A stretch of 64,000 nucleotides of DNA from an uncultured Pseudomonadota bacterium (GCA_903838125.1 CAILXF010000024.1:1-64000); one strand, 5' to 3'. Positions 37,091 through 46,470 are shown, counted from the first letter of the stretch. Notes: generated by a model not told the origin, from the letters alone. A program made the numbers and translations.

Positions 37091-38926
37091 ATGACCATTT
37101 CATACTCAATCAAACTTATCCTAACTGACATTAAGCGTTTTTTGGTGGTTAGTGCACTGTTTTTTTGTGCGCTTTTGCAGAGCTCTGCAGCAAATGCGAT
37201 CAGCGAGATTTCAATAAGCGCGGAGCGTATAGAGCACGCGCAAGGTGCGACAAAAAATACAACCTTAAACTTAGATCTGCGTGATGCGCTCCCTAAACTT
37301 AGCTTACGCTCTGGATTTAAAGCTAAATCGTCACCCGACTGGTTTCAACTTAAATTCAATTGTTCGCTGGCATCCAACCTAGGCAGCGGTCGATGTTCTG
37401 AGGGCCTCATCAAAAGTACACATCTTGAGGTGCCCTTTAGTTTTGAACTTGATCGGTTAAGTCTTAACGGGAAACCTGATATCAGCGCAACCTTAACTTT
37501 AAACAATGCCAACTATAGCGATGAAGCAGGCTTGCATGCCACAGAAAAATTCAACGGAAAATTTAAACTTGCGTTGCAGTCAATGGCGAGGGGTTGGGCT
37601 TGGCAAAGCCAAGTAGATTGGTTGTCAGGGGAAGTGTTTTGGCAGCCATTTTATGTGGCCGAAGGCGGGCACCAACTTCAGGCCAGTGGAACGCTAAATG
37701 ATATTTTGCTTAATATTGATGTGGCTAGGCTACAAGTTAAGAATGTGGGCGGCTTAGATGTTAGTGGCCAACTTAGGTTGAGTGACTACCAATTATTAAG
37801 CTTAAATGGCAGTGCCCCTAGCCTAGATTTGGCCGCGGCTTATCCTTTATTATTAAAACCAATGTTAGAAAAGTCGGCACTGTCTAATATAGAAGTAGGT
37901 GGCAAGGCAGCGCTTCAATTTTCTATAAAAAATGCTGAACTAAAGTCTTTTGAGTTGGACTTGCATCACATCGATGTTGCTGACATCAACCAGAAGTTTG
38001 CCTTTTATAATATCAATGCCAGCCTACCTTGGAGTTATGACGAACCTAAAGAGATTATGTTTAGTTTTGATAGTGGTGAGCTACTGAATTTACCCTTAGC
38101 TAAAACCAATATAGTGGCGACGGTTAATCGGTTTTCCCTTACCTCAAATAATATCCGCTTACCCATATTGGATGGCGCCCTGAGTTTGTCAGATGTTTCA
38201 GCCGCGCGCATTGCCAATCAGTGGTATTGGCATCTACGTGCAAAGCTTGAGCCCATTTCTATGGCAGACTTCAGTTCCAGACTTAGTTTGCCTCGTATGG
38301 ACGGTACAGCGTCAGCCGAGATTCCTTTAGTTACCTATGCTGGAGGCAGGCTTACTACCGATGGCAGCCTGCAGCTTAAGGTGTTTAATGGTGCTGCTAC
38401 CGTAAGTCAATTAGTGATGCAAAATCCACTAGGAACTACCCCCAAACTTAATGCTGATATTGCTTTACGTAATTTGGATTTAGGGGCATTAACACGGACA
38501 TTCTCATTCGGTGCTATTGAAGGCAAGTTGGATGGAGACATTAAGCAGTTGGAGTTGCAAAACTGGAAACCAGTCAAGTTTGATGCTGTCATACAAAGTA
38601 GTGCCGGACGCTACCCGAGAAAAATCTCACAACGCGCAGTGGAAAATATATCTTCACTTGGTGGTGCTGGTGCTGCCGTTGCCATACAGCGCAGTTTTTT
38701 ACACTTTTTTGAGCAGTTTAATTATCAGGCTATTGGCTTGAGTTGCAAGTTGCGTAATGATGTTTGTACGATGGGTGGCATTGCGTCAACGCCGGGCGGC
38801 TATGTGATTGTCAAAGGTAGTGGCATTCCTGCCATAACAGTGATGGGGTACAATCAAACTGTAGCTTGGACTGATCTGTTGGCACGCATTAAGCGTGTCA
38901 CCACTGGTAATACGATTATTAAGTAA
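37091..38926 (+). CDS. ydbH: YdbH-family intermembrane bridge protein (AsmA/TamB-like)
   Basis: A 611-residue protein from the ATG at 37091, with one N-terminal membrane anchor or signal (FLVVSALFFCALLQSSAANA). It is followed by long beta-rich regions typical of AsmA-like proteins and the family-specific C-terminus (GYNQTVAWTDLLARIKR). The identity rests mainly on context: it is followed at once by a YnbE-like lipoprotein and a YdbL (DUF1318) protein, the E. coli ydbH-ynbE-ydbL order. In E. coli, YdbH and YnbE form an intermembrane bridge for lipids to the outer membrane. It is clearly shorter than E. coli YdbH (about 880). Confidence 0.82.
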   Translation: MTISYSIKLILTDIKRFLVVSALFFCALLQSSAANAISEISISAERIEHAQGATKNTTLNLDLRDALPKLSLRSGFKAKSSPDWFQLKFNCSLASNLGSGRCSEGLIKSTHLEVPFSFELDRLSLNGKPDISATLTLNNANYSDEAGLHATEKFNGKFKLALQSMARGWAWQSQVDWLSGEVFWQPFYVAEGGHQLQASGTLNDILLNIDVARLQVKNVGGLDVSGQLRLSDYQLLSLNGSAPSLDLAAAYPLLLKPMLEKSALSNIEVGGKAALQFSIKNAELKSFELDLHHIDVADINQKFAFYNINASLPWSYDEPKEIMFSFDSGELLNLPLAKTNIVATVNRFSLTSNNIRLPILDGALSLSDVSAARIANQWYWHLRAKLEPISMADFSSRLSLPRMDGTASAEIPLVTYAGGRLTTDGSLQLKVFNGAATVSQLVMQNPLGTTPKLNADIALRNLDLGALTRTFSFGAIEGKLDGDIKQLELQNWKPVKFDAVIQSSAGRYPRKISQRAVENISSLGGAGAAVAIQRSFLHFFEQFNYQAIGLSCKLRNDVCTMGGIASTPGGYVIVKGSGIPAITVMGYNQTVAWTDLLARIKRVTTGNTIIK

Positions 38927-38946
38927 CCGCGAAATAAGGAGGTAAC

Positions 38947-39156
38947 ATGAAGTTTAGTTTGAAGTCTAGCGTGAAAAATGGCCTCGCAGTCATGGCATTA
39001 GCATTGGTGCTTCCAGCATGTGTGACCATTAATATTTACTTTCCTGCCGCCGCTGCAGAAAAGGCCGCAGATAAGCTTATCGATGACATTTGGCAACTAA
39101 AAAATAGTGAAAAGGCGAACCCAGCCGAGCCTGTGCCTGTCAGTCCAGCAAAATAA
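38947..39156 (+). CDS. ynbE: YnbE-like outer-membrane lipoprotein
   Basis: A 69-residue lipoprotein with signal and lipobox LVLPAC (C25), followed directly by the family motif VTINIYFPAAAAEKAADKLIDDIW. The strand after the cysteine is proposed in E. coli YnbE to stack onto YdbH to complete the intermembrane bridge. A strong AAGGAGGT precedes the ATG. It lies 20 bases after ydbH and 10 bases before ydbL. The proline-rich tail (ANPAEPVPVSP) is extra. Confidence 0.88.
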   Translation: MKFSLKSSVKNGLAVMALALVLPACVTINIYFPAAAAEKAADKLIDDIWQLKNSEKANPAEPVPVSPAK

Positions 39157-39166
39157 GGAGCACCAC

Positions 39167-39583
39167 ATGAAAAAGATTTTATTTGGATTATTAGTGATTG
39201 CTGGTTTATTGAGCAATCAATTAGCGCTAGCCGCTGCTGATTTAGAACTCAATACCCCCGCCATCTCTGCGCTTAAAGGCAGTATGCAGCAACGCCATGG
39301 TCAGTTAGCAGGCTTTTACGCTAGTGGAGCTGTTGGTTTGACTCGCGATGGTTTAATTGCTGTCAAAGAAGCTAGTGCTGTAGCATTAAAAGACAGGCAA
39401 AGTCTGAACTCACTTGTCGCGTCAGAAAACAATGATAGAAATGCTTTGTATAAAGAAATTGCTATTGCCAATGGCCACGCTGAATGGGAAGCGGAAATTC
39501 GTAGTACCTTTGCACAGCGCTGGGTGCAAAAAGCGCAAAGTGGTTGGTGGTATCAAGATGCTAATGGTTGGGCTAAACGCTAA
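39167..39583 (+). CDS. ydbL: YdbL (DUF1318) periplasmic protein
   Basis: A 138-residue exported protein. The signal peptide MKKILFGLLVIAGLLSNQLALA is followed by DUF1318 features: the AISALKGSMQQRHGQLAGFYASGAVGLTRDG block, a central helix with ENNDRNALYKEIA and the C-terminal WVQKAQSGWWYQDANGWA. In E. coli YdbL acts as a chaperone-like factor limiting YnbE multimerisation. I start at ATG 39167 (AAGGAG upstream); the ORF track begins earlier within ynbE. Confidence 0.9.
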   Translation: MKKILFGLLVIAGLLSNQLALAAADLELNTPAISALKGSMQQRHGQLAGFYASGAVGLTRDGLIAVKEASAVALKDRQSLNSLVASENNDRNALYKEIAIANGHAEWEAEIRSTFAQRWVQKAQSGWWYQDANGWAKR

Positions 39584-39645
39584 ACTCACATTAACCCCCG
39601 ATACAGTATTTACCTTGCCAAGTTTAGATTCTTAAAGCCCACGAT

Positions 39646-40434
39646 ATGATCCCGACTTTAGTATTTGATATAGAGACCATCCCTGATACTGATGGTCTGC
39701 GGATTTTGTATGATTTGCCCGCAGCTATCTCAGATGATGATGTGGCTAATATTGCGCTACATAAACGCCGTCAGCAAAATGGCAGTGAGTTTTTGCCCTT
39801 GCATCAGCACAGTATTTGCGCCATCTCTTGTGCACTTCGTGAAGGTAACAGCTTTAAAGTATGGACGCTAGGCGATGCGAAATCAACTGAAGCGGAGATT
39901 ATTCAGCGCTTTTTTGATGTGATTGATAAGTATACTCCGCAGATTATCTCTTGGAATGGCAGCGGTTTTGATTTACCAGTGTTGCATTATCGTGGACTGA
40001 CACACGGCATTAATGCTGGCCGTTACTGGGACTTGGGTGAGGATGATAAAGAGTTTAAGTGGAATAATTATATAAGCCGTTACCACACCCGCCATTTGGA
40101 TCTAATGGACATTTTGGCGATGTTTAATTCCCGCGCCAATGCGCCTTTAGATGATTTAGCCAAGCTTTGCGGATTCCCTGGAAAATTAGGCATGGACGGT
40201 AGCAAAGTGTGGGATGCGTATAAGGCAGGGAAGTTAGAAGAAATACGCAATTACTGTGAAACGGATGTCGCGAATACGCATTTGATTTTTTTACGCTTTA
40301 AGTTAATGCGTGGACAGTTAAGTCAAAATGCCTATGATGCTGAAGTGGCGCTAGTGCGAGAAACCTTGACTGGGTATACCAAAACTAATCCTGAACTTCC
40401 GCACTGGCCAGACTTTTTGGCAGCTTGGAAGTAA
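39646..40434 (+). CDS. Predicted 3'-5' exonuclease, PolB-exonuclease-like
   Basis: A 262-residue DEDD-superfamily nuclease of the DNA_pol_B_exo2 type. ExoI is FDIETIPD (D8, E10), ExoII is SWNGSGFDLPVLHYR and ExoIII is NYCETDVANTHLIFLR. The fold is that of the proofreading domain of family B polymerases but with no polymerase attached. The role is unknown, perhaps RNA or DNA end trimming. It lies between ydbL and rlmD on the same strand. Confidence 0.85.
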   Translation: MIPTLVFDIETIPDTDGLRILYDLPAAISDDDVANIALHKRRQQNGSEFLPLHQHSICAISCALREGNSFKVWTLGDAKSTEAEIIQRFFDVIDKYTPQIISWNGSGFDLPVLHYRGLTHGINAGRYWDLGEDDKEFKWNNYISRYHTRHLDLMDILAMFNSRANAPLDDLAKLCGFPGKLGMDGSKVWDAYKAGKLEEIRNYCETDVANTHLIFLRFKLMRGQLSQNAYDAEVALVRETLTGYTKTNPELPHWPDFLAAWK

Positions 40435-40536
40435 CCATAGGATAAGTCGATTGAGGGCTTGTTAACGTTGGTTTAGCAATACCTGGCACTCAAAATGCGT
40501 TAAAATCCCACCCTTACTGCAAACAGGTTTTAGCTC

Positions 40537-41901
40537 ATGGCACGCCGCTCTAGAAATCGTAATTTACCTCCACCAATACCCGAAACAAAACATGCGTTTA
40601 TTGAGTCGCTAGACCAAGAAGGCCGTGGCGTTGCGCATCTTGATGGTAAAACCATATTTATTGATGGCGCCTTGCCTAATGAGCAGGTGACGTTTCAATC
40701 GCACCGCATCAAGCCCAGCTACGAAGTGGCTAATGTGGTTGAAGTATTAAAACAATCCAACCTAAGAGTCACCCCAAAGTGCCCGCACTATGGGTTATGC
40801 GGCGGTTGCAAGTTACAGCATTTGGAGTTTACTGGACAAGTAGCAGCCAAGCAGCGCTTGCTAGAAAATGATTTATGGCACATTGGCAAAGTAAAGCCAG
40901 ACAATATGTTGCCGCCCTTATATGGGCCAGCATGGGGTTATCGACACAAAGCGCGTTTAAGTGTGCGCTTTGTTGAAAAGAAAGAGCGCGTACTTGTCGG
41001 TTTTAATGAAAAAGCCACCCGCTATGTTGCTGTGATGGATAGTTGTGAGGTATTGACAACTGAAGTTTCAGCCTTGATCGCCCCTTTGCAAATATTGATT
41101 TTAGGTTTAAGTTTGCGTGAACAAATTCCGCAAATTGAACTTGCGGTAGGCGAGCCTGTAGACAATAAGCCGGTGATTGTGCTGATTTTCCGCATTATGG
41201 CTGCACTGACTACTGAAGATGAAGTGCAGCTGAAAGCCTTTGCTGATGCACATGCGGTGCAAGTGTGGACGCAGACCAAAGGCCCCGATACGATTAAGCC
41301 ATTTTATCCGCTCGATGCGCCACAGTTGAGTTATAGCTTGCCTGAATTTAATCTGCGCTACCCGTTTAAACCCAACGAATTTACACAGGTTAATCCTCAA
41401 ATTAACCAAGTAATGATACGCCGCGCCATGCAATTATTAGCGCCACAAGCGGGTGAAAAAATTGCTGATTTCTTTTGCGGTATTGGTAACTTCACCTTAC
41501 CCATCGCGCGAAGTGGTGCAGAGGTATTGGGCTTAGAAGGATTAGCTAATTTGGTTGAGCGTGCCAACGAAAGCGCTGCGCTTAATGGCATCACTAATAC
41601 CCAGTTTGGGGTGTCCGATTTATTTAAAATGACACCGCAAGCACTCACCGAATTAGGCCGTTTTGATAAATGGCTCATTGACCCGCCACGTGACGGCGCG
41701 TTTGAATTAATTAAAGCATTGGATGAAACCAATAGCCCGCAACGGATTGTCTACGTCTCCTGTAGCCCAGCAACCTTAGCACGAGACGCTGGTGTGTTAG
41801 TGAATGAAAAAGGCTACCGCTTAAAAGCGGCTGGTGTGATTAATATGTTTTCACATACCGCGCATGTGGAATCCATCGCCCTATTTGAGCGAGAGGCCTA
41901 A
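40537..41901 (+). CDS. rlmD: 23S rRNA (uracil(1939)-C5)-methyltransferase
   Basis: A 454-residue TrmA-family enzyme. An N-terminal TRAM domain ([23 protein letters not shown]) is followed by the 4Fe-4S cysteines in [15 protein letters not shown] (C82, C88, C91, plus a later cysteine in MDSCEVL). SAM-binding motifs are [10 protein letters not shown] and [15 protein letters not shown], and the catalytic cysteine is in [12 protein letters not shown]. It makes m5U1939 in 23S rRNA. RlmD is preferred to RlmC because of length and the TRAM domain. Confidence 0.92.
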   Translation: MARRSRNRNLPPPIPETKHAFIESLDQEGRGVAHLDGKTIFIDGALPNEQVTFQSHRIKPSYEVANVVEVLKQSNLRVTPKCPHYGLCGGCKLQHLEFTGQVAAKQRLLENDLWHIGKVKPDNMLPPLYGPAWGYRHKARLSVRFVEKKERVLVGFNEKATRYVAVMDSCEVLTTEVSALIAPLQILILGLSLREQIPQIELAVGEPVDNKPVIVLIFRIMAALTTEDEVQLKAFADAHAVQVWTQTKGPDTIKPFYPLDAPQLSYSLPEFNLRYPFKPNEFTQVNPQINQVMIRRAMQLLAPQAGEKIADFFCGIGNFTLPIARSGAEVLGLEGLANLVERANESAALNGITNTQFGVSDLFKMTPQALTELGRFDKWLIDPPRDGAFELIKALDETNSPQRIVYVSCSPATLARDAGVLVNEKGYRLKAAGVINMFSHTAHVESIALFEREA

Positions 41902-41964
41902 GTAGACACTTCAATTATATATATGTTGTTATTAAGCAACATAGTGTTTGTTTTAAACAATAGT

Positions 41965-41978
41965 TTGATACAGGTCAA
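41965..41978 (+). promoter_or_regulatory. FNR/ANR-type box of ompW promoter
   Basis: TTGATACAGGTCAA matches TTGAT-N4-ATCAA at nine of ten positions. A -10 hexamer TAAAAT (42001-42006) begins exactly 22 bases after the box, the class II geometry that places the box centre at about -41.5. Confidence 0.78.
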
Positions 41979-42050
41979 ATCAACATTTTTCAGTAAGCCA
42001 TAAAATCACTCCATCGAATTTGTTTATTTCCTTATGTGGAGAGTTTGAAA

Positions 42051-42749
42051 ATGAAAAAGTCATTATTAGTATTAGCCGTAGTAGCAGCTTTTGCCCCAGT
42101 ATTAGCGCAAGCTGAAGCTGGTGATTTTGTAGTACGTTTGCGCGCTACTCATGTTGCACCTGATGAGAGTAGTTCTTTAGGGGCTACGACAAATGCAAAT
42201 ATACCTGGTAATCTAGCAAATACAATTTATGGCAGTCCAACTGCAGAACTCCGAGTTGATAGCAATACAATTCCAGAAATTGACTTCTCTTACTACTTTA
42301 CTAAGAACATTGCTGCTGAATTGATTTTGGCTGTTGGAACTCGTCATGACGTTACGGTAACACCCGGTGCTGCTGCAGCTAAAAATCTTGGTAGTGTAAA
42401 TCTCTTGCCACCAACACTTACGGCTCAATGGCACTTTAATCCAGATCAAACTTTTGATCCTTATGTTGGTGCAGGTGTTTCCTATGTACGCGCTATGGAT
42501 AATGGACTTAAGGCAGAAGCAGGGGTTCCTATCCGGATTAGCAGAAATTCTTTTGGCCCAGCCATTCAAGCTGGTTTTGATTACAACTTGCCTGGTCGCT
42601 GGTTAATTAATATGGATATTAAGAAAATCTGGTTTGATACAAAAGTTGAAGCAGAAGGAACGCTTCTTGGTGCCTCTGGATGGCACAAAATTGACCAACT
42701 TGGAATAGACCCATGGGTTTTATCAGTGGGCTTCGGTAAAAAGTTCTAA
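42051..42749 (+). CDS. ompW: OmpW-family outer-membrane protein
   Basis: A 232-residue eight-stranded barrel from the ATG at 42051, with GGAGAG 7 bases upstream. The GTG in the track adds five residues before a normal signal peptide (MKKSLLVLAVVAAFAPVLAQA). Family features are GDFVVRLRATHVAPDES, PEIDFSYYFTKNIAAEL, YVGAGVSYV and the terminal FGKKF. OmpW/OprG proteins admit small hydrophobic molecules, and Pseudomonas OprG is induced under low oxygen by ANR. That fits the well-placed FNR-type box here. It has its own terminator. Confidence 0.93.
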   Translation: MKKSLLVLAVVAAFAPVLAQAEAGDFVVRLRATHVAPDESSSLGATTNANIPGNLANTIYGSPTAELRVDSNTIPEIDFSYYFTKNIAAELILAVGTRHDVTVTPGAAAAKNLGSVNLLPPTLTAQWHFNPDQTFDPYVGAGVSYVRAMDNGLKAEAGVPIRISRNSFGPAIQAGFDYNLPGRWLINMDIKKIWFDTKVEAEGTLLGASGWHKIDQLGIDPWVLSVGFGKKF

Positions 42750-42785
42750 GTCAGTTTTAATTAAAGAAATCTCCAGTTCCACCTT

Positions 42786-42817
42786 AGCCCTTACCTTGAT
42801 GGTAGGGGCTTTTTTTA
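42786..42817 (+). terminator. Intrinsic terminator of ompW
   Basis: Stem AGCCCTTACC/GGTAGGGGCT (10 pairs, one G-T) with loop TTGAT, followed by TTTTTT. It lies 36 bases after the ompW stop. Confidence 0.92.
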
Positions 42818-42928
42818 TGCGGTTTAAGGATGTATTTGTATTGCTGTGCGAGGTTTTAATTCAAAATTCAATGAAGCCAAATCACGTGACTATCACGCTA
42901 TCTAATGGCATTACATATGGATTTGTAC

Positions 42929-42956
42929 AAAAAATTTGGAGCCCATGGCCCCAAAT
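42929..42956 (-). terminator. Intrinsic terminator of hemN
   Basis: On the minus strand ATTTGGGGCC pairs with GGCTCCAAAT (10 pairs, one G-T) around an ATG loop, followed by TTTTT. It begins four bases past the hemN stop. Confidence 0.9.
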
Positions 42957-42959
42957 GAT

Positions 42960-44387
42960 CTAGATGATTTTTGAGAACCTTGCGCGATTGCGGTCGGTTT
43001 GTAGGTAACGGTCAAACAACATGGCCACGGCACGGACAAAGAACCAGCCCATCTCTGTGACCTGCAGACCAGTGTCTTCTAATACGACCATGCCATTGTT
43101 TTGAAGCGCCTGAAGTGCCAACAATTCAGTAGCAAAGTAGCTTTTAAAATCTATCATGTAGGCGAGTTCTATTGATTCGTATTGCAACTGGCCTTGGCAC
43201 ATGATCGCCATAATAACTGCACGGCGTACCAAGTCGTCTCTAGACAATGCTAGGCCTCGCACAACGGGGAAGCGACCTCGATCAATATAGTCGTAATACT
43301 CTTCTAATGTTTTTGCATTTTGGCTATAAGTCGCACCAACGCGACCAATGGCTGAGACGCCTAGACTGATTAAATCACAGTCTGGTTGGGTACTATACCC
43401 TTGAAAGTTGCGATGCAATCTACCTTGACGTTTGGCGACCGCCAGTGCGTCATCTGGCAAGGCGAAGTGATCCATACCCACGTAAACATAACCTGCACCT
43501 ATAAGGGCTGCCAGTGCATCAGATAGCATGGCAATTTTGGCAGACGCAGCAGGTAATTCATATTCACTGATACGGCGCTGCGGTTTAAAGCGTTCAGGCA
43601 AATGCGCATAGGCATAAAGTGCGATGCGATCTGGACGTAGGTCAACAATCTGTGCCAGCGTACGTGCGAAAGACTCAGGAGTTTGCTTAGGCAGGCCGTA
43701 GATTAAATCTACATTAACTGATTCAAACTGTAATCGGCGTGCAGTTTCAACCAATGAAAATACTTGTTCCGCAGGTTGGATACGATGCACTGCTTTTTGC
43801 ACTTCTTCATCAAAATCTTGGACGCCAAAGCTTAAGCGATTAAAGCCTAAGGCTCTAAGATGGGCGAGACGCTCATCATTCACAGTACGTGGATCAACCT
43901 CAATTGAATACTCACCACCTTCGGCTAATACAAAGTTGCGGCGGATCATGGACATCAGTTCAGATAATTCTGCATCACTAAAAAAGGTGGGTGAACCACC
44001 ACCTAAATGCAACTGAGAGATGATTTGTCCAGCACCTAGATGTTGAATATGCATATCAATTTCACGACTAAGGTAGCGCAAGTATTCAACGCTACGTTCG
44101 TGATGTTTGGTGACAATTTTATTGCAGGCGCAAAAGAAACATAGCGACTCGCAAAATGGAATATGCACATAGATTGACAGTGGTAAGGCTAAGCCGCCAA
44201 CACGGCGATTTTCTAAGGCGACTTTATAAGCCTCTTCGGTAAATGCTTCTACAAACCTGTCCGCTGTTGGGTAGGAGGTATAACGCGGCCCTGAAACATC
44301 ATACTTCTGTAACATTTCTGCGCTGACGCCAGGCATAATGAAATTTTGGCTTGCTAAAGGTGTTGGTGAAGAGTTATTTGCGTCCAT
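42960..44387 (-). CDS. hemN: Oxygen-independent coproporphyrinogen III oxidase
   Basis: A 475-residue radical SAM enzyme with the HemN motif YVHIPFCESLCFFCACNK (C79, C83, C86 for the 4Fe-4S cluster, plus C88). The N-terminal VSGPRYTSYPTADRF and LHLGGGSPTF, GFNRLSFGVQDF and DLIYGLPKQTPESF follow the family. It decarboxylates coproporphyrinogen III for heme synthesis without oxygen. Length and the CxxxCxxCxC motif indicate true HemN rather than HemW. It is divergent from the FNR gene; a perfect FNR-type box lies between them. Confidence 0.94.
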   Translation of the reverse strand: MDANNSSPTPLASQNFIMPGVSAEMLQKYDVSGPRYTSYPTADRFVEAFTEEAYKVALENRRVGGLALPLSIYVHIPFCESLCFFCACNKIVTKHHERSVEYLRYLSREIDMHIQHLGAGQIISQLHLGGGSPTFFSDAELSELMSMIRRNFVLAEGGEYSIEVDPRTVNDERLAHLRALGFNRLSFGVQDFDEEVQKAVHRIQPAEQVFSLVETARRLQFESVNVDLIYGLPKQTPESFARTLAQIVDLRPDRIALYAYAHLPERFKPQRRISEYELPAASAKIAMLSDALAALIGAGYVYVGMDHFALPDDALAVAKRQGRLHRNFQGYSTQPDCDLISLGVSAIGRVGATYSQNAKTLEEYYDYIDRGRFPVVRGLALSRDDLVRRAVIMAIMCQGQLQYESIELAYMIDFKSYFATELLALQALQNNGMVVLEDTGLQVTEMGWFFVRAVAMLFDRYLQTDRNRARFSKII

Positions 44388-44422
44388 AATGTTACCCCTG
44401 ATCTAGGGTATGACTTTGCCAT

Positions 44423-44454
44423 GATTTGAATCATCAAGCTTTGATTCAAATCAA
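44423..44454. promoter_or_regulatory. FNR/ANR-type box within an 11-bp inverted repeat, hemN-fnr divergent region
   Basis: The perfect box TTGATTCAAATCAA is at 44441-44454. It overlaps the right arm of a perfect 11-bp inverted repeat, GATTTGAATCA (44423-44433) and TGATTCAAATC (44442-44452), with an eight-base spacer. The box lies 54 bases upstream of hemN and 131 bases upstream of fnr. A -10-like GATACA starts 23 bases away on the fnr side; no good -10 sits at class II distance on the hemN side. Confidence 0.75.
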
Positions 44455-44585
44455 CATAAGTGAGAGTTAGACCTAGGGATACAAAAAATGGACGCCATAA
44501 TAAAAACTAAAAGTGTCATCTGTTTAGGCTAGCTACTATCGCCTTAAAGCTGTATGCTTTAGCCTTAATAAACTCATAGCTCACC

Positions 44586-45317
44586 ATGAATCAACCTACC
44601 ATTCAAGAAGCGATTAAAGTCGCTTGCTCAAACTGCAACTTACGCGAATTATGCATGCCAGTTGGCTTTGATAGCGAAGATATGCAGAAGCTAGATGAGG
44701 TTGTCGCAACCCGTCGCCGGGTGAAGCAAGGTGATCTTTTATTTGCCAATGGCGAGGAATTTACTTCTTTATTCGCAATTCGCACGGGTTTCTTTAAAAC
44801 CTGTATTTCTAGCGCAGATGGCCGCGAGCAAGTCACGGGCTTTCAGATGGCGGGTGAAATTATTGGGCTAGATGGTATTGTAAGTGACTTCCATAGTTGC
44901 AATGCGATTGCACTTGAAGATGCAGAAGTATGCGTGATGCCGTTTGCCAATATTGAAGACCTGTCACGCGAGTTTCCATTGCTACAGCGTCATATGCATA
45001 AGGTGATGAGCCGTGAAATTGTGCGTGAGAATGGTGTGATGATGCTATTAGGTAATATGCGCGCTGAAGAGCGCTTAGCGGCTTTTCTTTTAAACCTAGT
45101 ACAGCGCCTGCATGCCCGTGGTCTGTCACAAACAGAAATCGTGCTGAGAATGACGCGTGAGGAAATTGGTAGCTACCTGGGTCTCAAGCTTGAAACAGTG
45201 AGTCGTGCTTTTTCAAAATTCAGCGAAGAGGGTATTATCGAAGTGAAGCAACGTTATGTCCGTATTATTGACCCTGAAGCCCTAAAGAAAATCTTTAATC
45301 CACAAACTTACTGTTAA
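44586..45317 (+). CDS. fnr: FNR-family oxygen-sensing transcription regulator
   Basis: A 243-residue CRP/FNR regulator with all four cluster cysteines: C14, C17 and C23 in ACSNCNLRELC, and C116 in EVCVMPF (the equivalent of E. coli C122). The cyclic-nucleotide-like barrel holds NGEEFTSLFAIRTGFFK. The recognition helix EEIGSYLGLKLETVSRAFSKF has the E-xx-SR pattern that reads TTGAT half sites. It should bind DNA as a 4Fe-4S dimer without oxygen and activate microaerobic genes. It is divergent from hemN across a perfect FNR-type box, so autoregulation is plausible. Confidence 0.93.
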   Translation: MNQPTIQEAIKVACSNCNLRELCMPVGFDSEDMQKLDEVVATRRRVKQGDLLFANGEEFTSLFAIRTGFFKTCISSADGREQVTGFQMAGEIIGLDGIVSDFHSCNAIALEDAEVCVMPFANIEDLSREFPLLQRHMHKVMSREIVRENGVMMLLGNMRAEERLAAFLLNLVQRLHARGLSQTEIVLRMTREEIGSYLGLKLETVSRAFSKFSEEGIIEVKQRYVRIIDPEALKKIFNPQTYC

Positions 45318-45369
45318 GCCAATTCCAATGCTGATAGGTCTCAGTGTTAACGCCATTTAAACTTCTAGT

Positions 45370-46233
45370 ATGACTAAACCAATTTTTCTCAATGAGGCGG
45401 ATCATAATCGTGATGTTAGCGGTTTGCGCTACATTTACCCTGTGGTATCACGCCGAGCTGAGGGCGTATCCTTAGGCATTAACCTGAATGTTAATAATGC
45501 CTGTAATTGGCGTTGTGTTTATTGTCAGGTGCCGAACCTGACGCGCGGAACGCCTCCCCCGATTGACCTTAATCTATTAGAGCAAGAGCTACGCATGTTT
45601 TTAGGCGAAGTGTTGCATGGTGATTTTATGCAGCGCTATGTGGCAGAGGGTGATCGTCACCTGCAAGATATTGCCTTTTCAGGCAATGGTGAACCTACTA
45701 GTGCTAAAGAATTTCCGCAGGTGCTTCAGATTGTAGAAAAAATATTGCGTGAATTTGGACTGCTAGATGTGGGGCGTGATAAGCCCATTAAAGTGCGTCT
45801 AATCAGCAATGGTAGTTTAATAGATAAGCCAGCAGTCATTGAGAGCATCCGCCATTTAGCAACGTGTAATGGTGAAGTTTGGTTTAAGTTGGATGCGGGT
45901 ACGAAATCAGGAATAGCGCGCATTAATGATGTGAATCTAAATCCAGAGACGCATATAGCGCGGCTCAGGATGTGTGCGCAGGCATGCCCTACATTTATAC
46001 AAACATGCATGTTTGCCATGGATGATTTACCACCAACCGAAGCTGATGTTTCAGCCTATTTAGCACTGGTTGAACAAGTGAAAGACGTGGTGCAAGGTGT
46101 GCATCTTTATGGACTAGCGCGTCCTTCTTACCAAGCAGAAGCCCCTAGGCTCAGTCGCTTAGCCCCAGAGTGGCTGGAAACGGTGGCCCAGCGTCTACGT
46201 CAACGTGGCTTTGTTGTGCATGTGAGTCCTTAG
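45370..46233 (+). CDS. Radical SAM protein of unknown function
   Basis: A 287-residue radical SAM enzyme with CNWRCVYC (C45, C49, C52) binding the cluster after LGINLNVNNA. The segments DIAFSGNGEPTSAKEFPQVL and VRLISNGSLIDKP are the GGE-like and SAM-contact motifs. It looks like the COG0731-type group related to wyosine-base enzymes. No second cluster or SPASM domain is visible. It is 52 bases downstream of fnr on the same strand, which suggests expression with it. The substrate is unknown. Confidence 0.8.
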   Translation: MTKPIFLNEADHNRDVSGLRYIYPVVSRRAEGVSLGINLNVNNACNWRCVYCQVPNLTRGTPPPIDLNLLEQELRMFLGEVLHGDFMQRYVAEGDRHLQDIAFSGNGEPTSAKEFPQVLQIVEKILREFGLLDVGRDKPIKVRLISNGSLIDKPAVIESIRHLATCNGEVWFKLDAGTKSGIARINDVNLNPETHIARLRMCAQACPTFIQTCMFAMDDLPPTEADVSAYLALVEQVKDVVQGVHLYGLARPSYQAEAPRLSRLAPEWLETVAQRLRQRGFVVHVSP

Positions 46234-46260
46234 TTCACTCAGTTCCCACTTAGGCAGAAG

Positions 46261-46470
46261 TTAGTCTTCTATTCTAAAGCCGACCTTAATGGTCACTTGA
46301 TAGTGTTGTATCTGGCCATTGACGATGTGACCTCGGCTTTCTATTACTTCATACCAGTCCATGTGTTTTACAGTTTGTGCCGCTTTAGCAATAGCATTAC
46401 GAATCGCTTCATCTGTGCCATTGGGTGATGATCCAACCAGTTCAATGATTTTGTAAGTATGGGCAGTCAT
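46261..46470 (-). CDS. Dodecin
   Basis: A 69-residue flavin-binding dodecamer protein. It matches the family closely: HTYKIIELVGSSPNGTDEAI, then AIAKAAQTVKHMDWYEVIESRG with the tryptophan that stacks on flavin, and HYQVTIKVGFRI. Dodecins store or buffer riboflavin, FMN or CoA. A strong AGGAG precedes the ATG. It lies 87 bases downstream of ubiM on the same strand and may be read with it. Confidence 0.92.
   Translation of the reverse strand: MTAHTYKIIELVGSSPNGTDEAIRNAIAKAAQTVKHMDWYEVIESRGHIVNGQIQHYQVTIKVGFRIED

Noticed and set aside
41022-41732. Long antisense ORFs within rlmD and elsewhere in the track
   Set aside because: Shadows of strongly recognised genes in another frame; no independent protein features.
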